DNA from: an uncultured Clostridia bacterium
GTDB taxonomy: Bacteria; Bacillota; Clostridia; TANB77; CAG-465
Assembly (NCBI GenBank): GCA_934130595.1
Contig: CAKOYF010000018.1
Location: 1 to 25,238, forward strand
Length of the DNA stretch: 25,238 bases
Reading direction: 5' to 3'
The notes beneath the pieces were generated by a model, which saw only the letters and a program-made list of their open reading frames with translations, was not told where the DNA came from and did not search any database. Positions 6,577 to 13,252 of this stretch are shown here, in pieces; the stretch's first letter is position 1, and each line of letters opens with the position of its first letter. Position numbers and translations under genes: made by a program.

Positions 6577-7128
6577 TTATTTTTTTCTTAGTGATTTTTT
6601 TATATCTTCAAGTATTGTATTATCTATATCTTCATCTTTTATTTCAGGTTCTGATACAGTATCACTAAAACACATTCTTATTTGTTTAGAATTTTTTATT
6701 TTTTCAATATGAGCCATAATTGTTGTATATAATGTTATATATACTTCTGTTTCATATCCTTCTTTTGCAATTAATTTTTTTACATATTCCACTGTTTCTT
6801 TGTCTTGTGGATTTGCAAAAGCTACATGTATTTTGTTATCTACTTTTTCAAATGGTAAAGCTCTATATGTTATTATAATGTCTGATGGTAAAAAGTTAGT
6901 TGGATTTATTGGTAGCTTTCTATCTATAATAGCTGATTTTACTCCTAAATTTGATGATAAAACTTCAAGTAAATCTTTTTTATCACACATATCTAGTACA
7001 TCTGCAATTTCTCCAAATTTTAAATCTGGATGTTCATTTTGATAATTTAAAACAATATTAACTTCCTTTTGATTAAGTACTTTTCTTTGAATAAACTCTT
7101 CACCAATAGGTAATTTTTCTTCGTTCAT
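6577..7128 (-). CDS. Stand-alone MshEN (type II secretion ATPase N-terminal) domain protein
   Basis: A 183-residue soluble protein made almost entirely of one MshEN/T2SSE_N domain, normally the N-terminal part of GspE/PilB-type ATPases. Visible features are a helical part (LKFGEIADVLDMCDKKDL and LEVLSSNLGV), then the core PINPTNFLPSDIIITYRALPF, the typical KIHVAFANPQDKETV strand-loop, and a final helix that usually leads into the ATPase domain. The protein then ends in an acidic-basic tail with no Walker motifs. MshEN domains can bind c-di-GMP through R-L-G-x-x-[LVI] repeats; here these are degenerate (LPIGEEFI and LKFGEIAD), so binding is doubtful. The start is ATG 7128 with AGGAGG six bases upstream; a longer frame to 7164 begins at the predicted transcription start. 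It is a single-gene unit bounded by terminators. Confidence 0.8.
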   Translation of the reverse strand: MNEEKLPIGEEFIQRKVLNQKEVNIVLNYQNEHPDLKFGEIADVLDMCDKKDLLEVLSSNLGVKSAIIDRKLPINPTNFLPSDIIITYRALPFEKVDNKIHVAFANPQDKETVEYVKKLIAKEGYETEVYITLYTTIMAHIEKIKNSKQIRMCFSDTVSEPEIKDEDIDNTILEDIKKSLRKK

Positions 7129-7170
7129 ATCTCTTCCTCCTGTAAATTTTTTTAATTTACTCATGGCTAT

Positions 7171-7179
7171 ATTATAACA
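7171..7179 (-). promoter_or_regulatory. Extended -10 promoter of the MshEN gene
   Basis: TGTTATAAT on the minus strand, an extended -10 element with no good -35. Transcription would begin near 7164, which supports the start at 7128 rather than 7164. Confidence 0.5.
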
Positions 7180-7211
7180 TATATTATTATTTTTTCATAT
7201 ATTCATAATAT

Positions 7212-7240
7212 AAAAAAGATGAAATCTTTGGATTTCATCT
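7212..7240 (-). terminator. Terminator after the two membrane-protein genes
   Basis: A 10-bp perfect stem, AGATGAAATC (7217-7226) and GATTTCATCT (7231-7240), with a 4-base loop and a T run on the minus strand. It begins one base past the stop codon of the 156-residue gene. Confidence 0.85.
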
Positions 7241-7241
7241 T

Positions 7242-7712
7242 CTATTTGTTATATGTTATTTTTCCGCTTTTATCTATAGTATAATCTTTAATATTTGTAT
7301 ATATACAAGTATCTAATTTCAAAAGACTCATTGAAACAATATATTTTGCTGATTCATCATTATCTTGTGCTATTTTGAATTTTTCTACATTTTCTTCTTT
7401 TTCTTTTATTATGTATTTATATTCATTATCTACTTTAGTTACAAAATAAATGTCTGTTTTATCTAAACTTCCTATATCTGCTACTTCAACAGATTGTTCA
7501 ACATCACTTTCAATTTGTTTTTTTATTGCAGATATATTTTCATTTGCAATATTACAAAGATATTCAGACTCAGCAATACTATTTTGCATATCTATATCTT
7601 TGTCTTTTTCTATCAATGTATCTTTTCTTATTTTCCACACTACAAATACTGTTAGGAAGATTACTAGTAATACTCCTAAAAAAGTAATCATCCCGCTAAG
7701 AAATTTCTTCAT
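7242..7712 (-). CDS. Membrane-anchored hypothetical protein (156 aa)
   Basis: Not recognised. One strong N-terminal membrane segment (about residues 8-28, GMITFLGVLLVIFLTVFVVW) follows a Met-Lys-Lys start, then a charged stretch (IRKDTLIEKDKDI) and a roughly 125-residue domain predicted to lie outside the membrane. There is no lipobox and no clear cleavage site, so it is likely a single-pass anchored protein. The exposed part mixes helix (IANENISAIKKQIESDV) and strands (DIYFVTKVDNEYKYII). It starts 14 bases after the stop of the preceding gene behind AAGGAG, so the two are surely co-transcribed. The spoIIIA operon ends just upstream, but a terminator separates them. Sporulation involvement is only a possibility. 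Confidence 0.8.
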   Translation of the reverse strand: MKKFLSGMITFLGVLLVIFLTVFVVWKIRKDTLIEKDKDIDMQNSIAESEYLCNIANENISAIKKQIESDVEQSVEVADIGSLDKTDIYFVTKVDNEYKYIIKEKEENVEKFKIAQDNDESAKYIVSMSLLKLDTCIYTNIKDYTIDKSGKITYNK

Positions 7713-7726
7713 ATAATTTCTTCTCC

Positions 7727-8215
7727 TTATTTTAAGATTAAACCATCATAATTATTATTCCACCAGTCTGGTTCTGCTCCATCAAATTTTACTTTTACAA
7801 GATCTCCTTCTACAACATAGAAGCTTACTCCTTCATAATCTGAAATTTTAAGTTTTAATGTAGTTTTTACATTATCCATATTTAATTTATATGATTTTGA
7901 ATCTTTTCCATAGTCTTGTGCACTATCTTCTTCTACTAAAGTAGGTAAAAGATTATCTTGGTTATCTTTTATTTTTTCACCTTCTGTTGTTTTACCCATT
8001 AATATTTCATCTTTAGAATAAACACCAAAAGCATCTGAATATGAAGCACCTACATAATATGATAAATTTGATTGTAGTTCTAATACATCATCTAAAAATT
8101 CTTTTCCTTTTTCTGTAGTTTTATATCCATTTGGTCCAAATACAATGTATGCTACTGATAATCCTAATAAAATTACCAATACTATTATAATTAATATTCT
8201 CTTTTTATCTTTCAT
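7727..8215 (-). CDS. Membrane-anchored hypothetical protein (162 aa)
   Basis: Not recognised. Lys/Arg-rich start (MKDKKR), then a membrane segment (about residues 7-26, ILIIIVLVILLGLSVAYIVF), then an extracytoplasmic domain of about 135 residues. The domain ends in a strand-rich segment with DYEGVSFYVVEGDLVKVKF and a tryptophan pair (EPDWWNNNYDGLIL). It is first in a two-gene unit with the 156-residue protein, and both have the same topology, which suggests they act together at the membrane. The ribosome binding site is AAGGAGAGGAAG. Two TATAAT boxes lie upstream (8234-8239 and 8251-8256) with no convincing -35. Confidence 0.8.
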   Translation of the reverse strand: MKDKKRILIIIVLVILLGLSVAYIVFGPNGYKTTEKGKEFLDDVLELQSNLSYYVGASYSDAFGVYSKDEILMGKTTEGEKIKDNQDNLLPTLVEEDSAQDYGKDSKSYKLNMDNVKTTLKLKISDYEGVSFYVVEGDLVKVKFDGAEPDWWNNNYDGLILK

Positions 8216-8295
8216 CTATTTCTTCCTCTCCTTATTATACAATAATTAAGATTATACTATCATAAAAAAAATAATTTTTCAATATTTATTGTAAT

Positions 8296-8321
8296 AAAAA
8301 AAGATATCTTAATGATATCTT
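8296..8321 (-). terminator. Terminator of the spoIIIA operon
   Basis: An 8-bp stem, AAGATATC (8301-8308) and GATATCTT (8314-8321), with a 5-base loop and a T run on the minus strand, two bases past the spoIIIAH stop. It separates the operon from the downstream membrane-protein pair. Confidence 0.8.
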
Positions 8322-8323
8322 CT

Positions 8324-8872
8324 TTATGTTTTTATATTTTCAATGCTTATATTATTAGCTTTTATATTTAACTGATCAACAACTACTTGCATAATTTGTG
8401 CAGCTAAAGCTTCTGTTAAATCATCACTTTTTAAAATAACATTTGCTTTTTCATTATTGGTAATTACTATAACCACATCTTCTATTCCTTTTGATTTTAT
8501 TACGTTTTCTACCATCAAAATTTGATTTTTCTCTTCAATTAAACTACTTAGTTTTTGTTGATATTGAGATATTATATCATTACTAGAATTTGCATTGTTT
8601 ATTATCTGAGAATAATTATTTGCTAGTTCTGAATACATATTATCTCTATCATTTCTAAAAGATGATATTTTATCTTTGTTATTATATACTGACTGTGCCT
8701 CTTTATATATCTCTACCTCATCATTGCTTGAATTAACATATACGGTTTGACCTAAATCTTTTTCTCTTTCCGGATTATACTTATAATTTATATATCCTGC
8801 TATTGAAACCATAAAAGCAAAAGATACACATGCCATTAAAATTCTCTTAAATTTTTCTTTATTTTTTATCAT
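8324..8872 (-). CDS. spoIIIAH: Stage III sporulation protein AH
   Basis: The mother-cell membrane protein whose extracellular domain meets forespore SpoIIQ and forms the ring linking the two cells. It has 182 residues: a short basic N-terminus, one membrane segment (about 11-27), a charged helical linker (about 45-130 with SQYQQKLSSLIEEKNQILMV), and a C-terminal YscJ/FliF-like ring-building domain (IKSKGIEDVVIVITNNEKANVILK onward). Length and layout fit the family. It is last in the spoIIIA operon, starting behind AGGAGGTTATT, nine bases after spoIIIAG, and is followed by a terminator. Clostridia often have SpoIIQ-like partners elsewhere; none is in this window. Confidence 0.93.
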   Translation of the reverse strand: MIKNKEKFKRILMACVSFAFMVSIAGYINYKYNPEREKDLGQTVYVNSSNDEVEIYKEAQSVYNNKDKISSFRNDRDNMYSELANNYSQIINNANSSNDIISQYQQKLSSLIEEKNQILMVENVIKSKGIEDVVIVITNNEKANVILKSDDLTEALAAQIMQVVVDQLNIKANNISIENIKT

Positions 8873-8881
8873 AATAACCTC

Positions 8882-9412
8882 CTATTTTGCAAATACTTGA
8901 ACTTTATATGAAGCTACTCCAAGTAAATTTCCTATTGCTGTTGAAATTTTTTGTTTTATTTCTGAATCATTAACTCCATTTGCAACTATTATCACTCCTT
9001 CTACTTTAGGAGTATTATATACTTGAATTATAGCTGTCTTTTTTCCATTTTCTTCATTATATGCAACACTTTTTTCGATACTTAGTACATTTCCATTTTC
9101 ATTCATTGTTTGTTTTGTATCATATGCAATATCGTTTGTACCATTGTCTGAATAATTAATAATTACTGAAGCATCTGTTATACCAGATATTTGATTTAAA
9201 ACTTGTGCTACTTTTTCTTCAAGATCATTCTTAGATGAAGTCTGCTCACTTGTAGTATTTTCAACTGTGTTTTGGTTTTCTATTTTATCCTCTTTAAATA
9301 TATAGTTAATACTTACTAAAAGTATTACAAGTAAGACCAATATAAATATCAAATTCTCTTTTTTCTTTTTTGAATCTTTTCCTATGTTTTTTAATGTTTC
9401 AAGGTAATTCAT
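8882..9412 (-). CDS. spoIIIAG: Stage III sporulation protein AG
   Basis: A component of the SpoIIIA-SpoIIQ channel that forms a large oligomeric ring in the intermembrane space in Bacillus. The 176-residue protein has a basic cytoplasmic start (LETLKNIGKDSKKKKE), one membrane segment (about 20-38), a polar low-complexity linker rich in Asn, Glu and Ser, and a C-terminal ring-building domain with the family signatures VEGVIIVANGVNDSEIKQKI and LLGVASYKVQVF. The start is ATG 9412 behind GGGAGG. A longer frame to 9451 overlaps the end of spoIIIAF and has no ribosome binding site, so it was rejected. Confidence 0.94.
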   Translation of the reverse strand: MNYLETLKNIGKDSKKKKENLIFILVLLVILLVSINYIFKEDKIENQNTVENTTSEQTSSKNDLEEKVAQVLNQISGITDASVIINYSDNGTNDIAYDTKQTMNENGNVLSIEKSVAYNEENGKKTAIIQVYNTPKVEGVIIVANGVNDSEIKQKISTAIGNLLGVASYKVQVFAK

Positions 9413-9416
9413 CTTC

Positions 9417-9920
9417 TTATCCTCCCTTTTGTATAGTAATTTTACTTCCATCTATATCGTACTCTTTACTTATAAAGGAAACTATATCAAAAGATGTATC
9501 TTTATAAATAGTCACATTAACTTTTTGTATATTATATGTATCTGTTATCTGTATATTTACATCAACATTTTCTCCTATACTTTCCGATACTTTTTCTTTA
9601 ATATCTGATTCAACATTTTCTTTAAAATTTTCTTTTACATTGTTTTTATTAACATCTTCATAATTTGACATACTTGTATAATTAATATTTTGAGTATCTA
9701 TACTATTTGTAGCATTTAATAATATAGATTTTATACTATTTAAATCATTACTCTTAAAAAAAGATATAACTGGATTAATAATAACTATAACTGTTATTAT
9801 TCCCATAAGTGAATAAATATATTTTTTTAAGTTTGTATTAGGAATTATTATTTTAATAATAGTAAATAGTATTCCAATAGCCAAAATCGAGCTTATCCAC
9901 TCTTTAAACACATCTAACAC
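9417..9920 (-). CDS. spoIIIAF: Stage III sporulation protein AF
   Basis: A mother-cell membrane protein of the SpoIIIA complex with a C-terminal ring-building-type domain. It has 167 residues: two membrane helices (about 10-28 and 34-54), then a soluble domain ending in FISKEYDIDGSKITIQKGG. The start is a GTG at 9920 preceded by GGGGGA; the nearby ATG at 9913 is out of frame. Its stop lies four bases before the spoIIIAG start, and the GGGAGG for spoIIIAG overlaps its last codons, suggesting translational coupling. Confidence 0.93.
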   Translation of the reverse strand: MLDVFKEWISSILAIGILFTIIKIIIPNTNLKKYIYSLMGIITVIVIINPVISFFKSNDLNSIKSILLNATNSIDTQNINYTSMSNYEDVNKNNVKENFKENVESDIKEKVSESIGENVDVNIQITDTYNIQKVNVTIYKDTSFDIVSFISKEYDIDGSKITIQKGG

Positions 9921-9934
9921 TCTACCATTCCCCC

Positions 9935-11092
9935 TTATCCACTTATATAATTTAACATACTCATTATTATCCCTGTCGCCATTACAAAAAGAATTGTTAT
10001 ACCTATTAAAATACCTAGCATATCTTTATATACATCTGCGAAACCATTAATAAATTCTGATAATATCTTATCTTCATTTATTGGTTCACTTAAAGCTGCA
10101 AGTATTTTATATAATGCAAACACTACAAATATTTTTATTACTGGTACACTAACAATTAAAATAGTAACAATTAAAGCTATTATGCCACCAGCTTTTCCAA
10201 TAAGCTCTGTTGCACCAAGAACAGTATCAAGACTATCTGATAAAAATTTTCCTACAACAGGTACAACATCCGATACTATATTTTGAGTTGTTTTAAAATA
10301 TATACCATCTATTGATTTAGTAATTGTTGTTTCCATTGAAAGAATTAAAACAAATATAGCTATTATTGAACTAAATATACAAAGTGAAGATTTTCTAAAT
10401 ATACCTGACATTTTATCTAGTTTTATATCTGTAGATATTTTAGATATTATATTTATTGCTATTGATATTGTAAAAAAAGGAACTACTATGTACTGTGTTA
10501 CAACACATATAAAGCTTGCCACAAATAATAGTAGTGGCTGTATTATTCCAACAGAGGTAATTTTTCCACTTGCCACTAAAATTCCAGTTAGAAAAACAGC
10601 AACTACCTGCATAGAATTTGAAAGGATTTTTATTATATTGTTAAATATTTGTACTATCCCTATATAGTTTTTTAATAGTATTGCTCCTACACACATAACT
10701 ATAATTAGCCTCGATATTTTTACCACATCACTATCTTTGTCTAGCTGTAAATTAGTAAGTATAGCCATCACTACAATTATTACAAATAACGTAGTTACAC
10801 TAGTTGCTGAACTTTTTATTTGTTTGAACAAGTTCGATATAAATATATCTGATAGCTTTTGGTAATTTACTCCATTGCCTGAAACTAAACTAGTGTACAT
10901 TTCATTTATATTTAATTCGTTTATATCATTTTCTTGTATATACGTTTTAAAGACATTCAAGTATTTATCTAACTGTAAACTTTCACCCACTTGCTCTAAA
11001 GCAAGATTTCCATCTTGAGCTAACACTTCACTATTTACTAAAAAAACTGTAATTACTAAAGCAATTATAATTTGAACTATTTTTTTCATCAT
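9935..11092 (-). CDS. spoIIIAE: Stage III sporulation protein AE
   Basis: The largest membrane protein of the SpoIIIA complex, a polytopic protein thought to form part of the transport conduit. It has 385 residues: a signal-like segment (about 1-25 with ALA-type residues, VNSEVLAQ), an exposed helical region (about 30-95), then six to eight hydrophobic helices to the C-terminus. Family-like stretches include SATSVTTLFVIIVVMAILTN and a VPVVGKFLSDSLDTVLG loop. Its start overlaps the spoIIIAD stop by four bases (ATGA), a second ATG follows at once, and the true start could be either. Confidence 0.95.
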   Translation of the reverse strand: MMKKIVQIIIALVITVFLVNSEVLAQDGNLALEQVGESLQLDKYLNVFKTYIQENDINELNINEMYTSLVSGNGVNYQKLSDIFISNLFKQIKSSATSVTTLFVIIVVMAILTNLQLDKDSDVVKISRLIIVMCVGAILLKNYIGIVQIFNNIIKILSNSMQVVAVFLTGILVASGKITSVGIIQPLLLFVASFICVVTQYIVVPFFTISIAINIISKISTDIKLDKMSGIFRKSSLCIFSSIIAIFVLILSMETTITKSIDGIYFKTTQNIVSDVVPVVGKFLSDSLDTVLGATELIGKAGGIIALIVTILIVSVPVIKIFVVFALYKILAALSEPINEDKILSEFINGFADVYKDMLGILIGITILFVMATGIIMSMLNYISG

Positions 11093-11472
11093 ACTAATTT
11101 AGTTACAATTTCTATAAGTGAAGCTACTACAGGTACTGATATAGCTACTACCACAATTTTTCCTGCTACTTCAATCTTATTTGCTATTGCACTTTCTCCT
11201 GCATCTTTGCATATATCTTTGCCAAATTCCACTAAGTATGATATTCCTATCACCTTTAGTATTACTTTTATATATGCACTATCTATGACTGAACTTGATA
11301 TTAGTGAATTGATTAGGTTAATTACAGATTTTAACTCATCAAATATAAATGTGAGCATTATTATTGAGGAGGCTATTACACAAAGTAATGCTATTTCAGG
11401 CTTTTGATTTTTTAAAACTATTATTAGTGAAACTGCTATTATTCCAAAACTTACAACTTTAAATATAATCAT
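11089..11472 (-). CDS. spoIIIAD: Stage III sporulation protein AD
   Basis: A small integral membrane protein of the SpoIIIA channel complex. It has 127 residues with three to four hydrophobic helices and typical family content: LKNQKPEIALL, VIDSAYIKVILKVIGISYLVEFGKDICKDAGESAIANKIEVAGK. It follows spoIIIAC by eight bases and shares an ATGA overlap with spoIIIAE. Its ribosome binding site is weak (ACAGGTAAAA), so coupling with upstream translation is likely. Confidence 0.95.
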   Translation of the reverse strand: MIIFKVVSFGIIAVSLIIVLKNQKPEIALLCVIASSIIMLTFIFDELKSVINLINSLISSSVIDSAYIKVILKVIGISYLVEFGKDICKDAGESAIANKIEVAGKIVVVAISVPVVASLIEIVTKLV

Positions 11473-11480
11473 TTTACCTG

Positions 11481-11675
11481 TTATAAATTAAAAGTATTTC
11501 TCACAGTATTAAAAAGTTCACTAATTTTAGATATAACCATCATTAAAACAATAATAACTCCTGTTAATGTTGTCATCATAGCCTGATCTTCTCTTCCAGC
11601 TTTAGATAATACTTGATTTAGCACAGCTACTAATATTCCTACTCCTGCTATCTTGAATAATAAATCTATATCCAT
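11481..11675 (-). CDS. spoIIIAC: Stage III sporulation protein AC
   Basis: A tiny two-helix membrane protein of the SpoIIIA complex. It has 64 residues with the family core LLFKIAGVGILVAVLNQVL, a short polar turn KAGREDQAM, and a second helix. The start is ATG 11675, seven bases after AAGGAGG; an in-frame GTG at 11681 is only one base from that site. It lies just downstream of spoIIIAB, and SpoIIIAC and SpoIIIAD are homologous to each other in the family. Confidence 0.95.
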   Translation of the reverse strand: MDIDLLFKIAGVGILVAVLNQVLSKAGREDQAMMTTLTGVIIVLMMVISKISELFNTVRNTFNL

Positions 11676-11687
11676 ATTCACTCCTCC

Positions 11688-12203
11688 TTATATGAATATA
11701 ACTACAATAATTAAACCTGTAATAACACCTACTGTTTTATATACTTTTGAGCTTTTTATTTTATTTGTATTTGCATCTTTGACTTGCTTTTGTACAATAT
11801 TAATTGCATTTTCAATAATATTATTTTGAGATTCTATATCACTTCTACCAAGATTTTTTAATGTTGAAATAATAATATCTCTATCGTAATCACTTAATTC
11901 TGTTAGCATATTAATATTATTTGTTATACTCATATCTACCTTGTTTACTCCAAATTCTGACATGTCTACGACTATAGCTCCTATAGTATCCTTAAGTTTT
12001 GAAGTAAGTCTTTGTCTAGACATCTCAAAAGCAACTGGTAAACTATTTGCCATATATATCATTTCATTTTGTACAAGCCTTAAAAAAGTTATATAATCTG
12101 TTAATATTTCTTCTCTAGATTTTAAAGAAGAAGCCATCTCCATTCCAATATATGTTGTTATACAAAATATAGCTATTGAAATTATAATTTTTATAAATAT
12201 CAT
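11688..12203 (-). CDS. spoIIIAB: Stage III sporulation protein AB
   Basis: A membrane protein resembling the F domain of type II secretion and type IV pilus systems. It has 171 residues: an N-terminal membrane helix (about 3-22), a cytoplasmic helical domain with SLKSREEILTDYITFLRLVQNEM and the family signature LSDYDRDIIISTLKNLGRSD, and a C-terminal membrane helix. Its ATG overlaps the spoIIIAA stop (ATGA), and the GGAGG lies within the end of spoIIIAA, so translation is coupled to the ATPase. Confidence 0.95.
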   Translation of the reverse strand: MIFIKIIISIAIFCITTYIGMEMASSLKSREEILTDYITFLRLVQNEMIYMANSLPVAFEMSRQRLTSKLKDTIGAIVVDMSEFGVNKVDMSITNNINMLTELSDYDRDIIISTLKNLGRSDIESQNNIIENAINIVQKQVKDANTNKIKSSKVYKTVGVITGLIIVVIFI

Positions 12204-13108
12204 GCAACACCTCCTATACTCTCAGTGTCATATATCTTCTCAATTATTCCTGGTATTTTACCACTGGACAATATTACTATCTTAGAAAAAATATTTAAAT
12301 TTAGTAATTCTCTTATATTTTGATTTTTTAGTATTGAGCTTAACGAATCTCCATGCATAGTAAATATAACCTTAACTCCTGACAAAATTGCATCTTTAAT
12401 TGCATATATATCCTCTTCTTTTCCAATTTCATCTGTTGCTATTATATCTGGAGCCATTGAACGTATCATCATCTTCATTCCCTCTGCCTTATTTATATTA
12501 CTCATAACATCTGTTCTAACTCCTACATCCAGTCCAGCAATACCATCGTAAACCGACGCAATCTCTCCTCTTTCATCTATTAGAGAGACATTTTTTCCAG
12601 TAAAATTCAAACTAGGAATGCCATTACTTACCTGTCTTATTACATCTCGAATAATGGTCGTTTTTCCGCATCCTGGTGGCGAAACAATTAATGTATTTAA
12701 AAATTCATTTCCTACTATTATTTTAGATAATAGTGCATCTGCACACCCATAAACTTGTCTTGCAATACGTATGTTCAAACTACATATATTTTTTATATTT
12801 TTTATTTTTCCATCAACATATACAACTTCCCCGCTTATTCCTATTCTGTGTCCACCACGTATCACTACAAATCCATTATTTATATCATTTTGTATAGCAT
12901 ATATTGAATTTTTAGAAACATTTAATAGTATTTCAAGTATTGTTTTAGGTGATACAAGACAATCTAGTACAAATTCCTTTTTAGAACAAATTATAATAAC
13001 TTTGCTTTTAGTTCTTAGCCTTATTTCTGTAATACTCTTACTGCAATTTAATCTGATAATTTCATTAGAAATATACTTTGGCAAAACCTTAAATATTTCA
13101 TCTATCAT
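12200..13108 (-). CDS. spoIIIAA: Stage III sporulation protein AA, secretion-type ATPase
   Basis: The cytoplasmic ATPase of the SpoIIIA complex, related to type II/IV secretion ATPases, thought to energise the mother-cell-to-forespore channel. It has 302 residues: an N-terminal domain with RLRTKSKVIIICSKK, the family motif GFVVIRGGHRIGISGEV, Walker A SPPGCGKTT (about 143-151), Walker B LIDERGEIA, and ATDEIGKEED with MHGDSL further on. The start is ATG 13108 with AGAGGTG six bases upstream; the longer frame begins at a GTG (13117) inside that site. As first gene of the operon it should be under sigma-E. I found only a loose CATAAATA at 13126-13133, too close to the gene to be convincing. Confidence 0.96.
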   Translation of the reverse strand: MIDEIFKVLPKYISNEIIRLNCSKSITEIRLRTKSKVIIICSKKEFVLDCLVSPKTILEILLNVSKNSIYAIQNDINNGFVVIRGGHRIGISGEVVYVDGKIKNIKNICSLNIRIARQVYGCADALLSKIIVGNEFLNTLIVSPPGCGKTTIIRDVIRQVSNGIPSLNFTGKNVSLIDERGEIASVYDGIAGLDVGVRTDVMSNINKAEGMKMMIRSMAPDIIATDEIGKEEDIYAIKDAILSGVKVIFTMHGDSLSSILKNQNIRELLNLNIFSKIVILSSGKIPGIIEKIYDTESIGGVA

Positions 13109-13207
13109 AATTATCACCTCTAATTTATTTATGTTATACTACTACTTTAATAATTAATTTGTAGAAAAAAAGATATTACTTATATAAAATAACTACTAAA
13201 AATGACG

Positions 13208-13239
13208 AAAAAAAGAAAGCTTATTTTTAAAGCTTTCTT
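13208..13239 (-). terminator. Terminator of the SNF2 gene
   Basis: A 10-bp perfect stem, AAGAAAGCTT (13213-13222) and AAGCTTTCTT (13230-13239), with a 7-base loop and a T run on the minus strand. It ends SNF2 transcription just before the spoIIIA promoter region. Confidence 0.85.
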
Positions 13240-13252
13240 CTTGATTTATTGC

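Noticed and set aside
9413..9451. Longer N-terminus of SpoIIIAG
   Set aside because: It overlaps the end of spoIIIAF and lacks a ribosome binding site, while GGGAGG precedes the ATG at 9412.
13126..13133. CATAAATA as a sigma-E -10 box for spoIIIAA
   Set aside because: It would start transcription within the ribosome binding site of spoIIIAA, and no suitable -35 lies 14-16 bases upstream.
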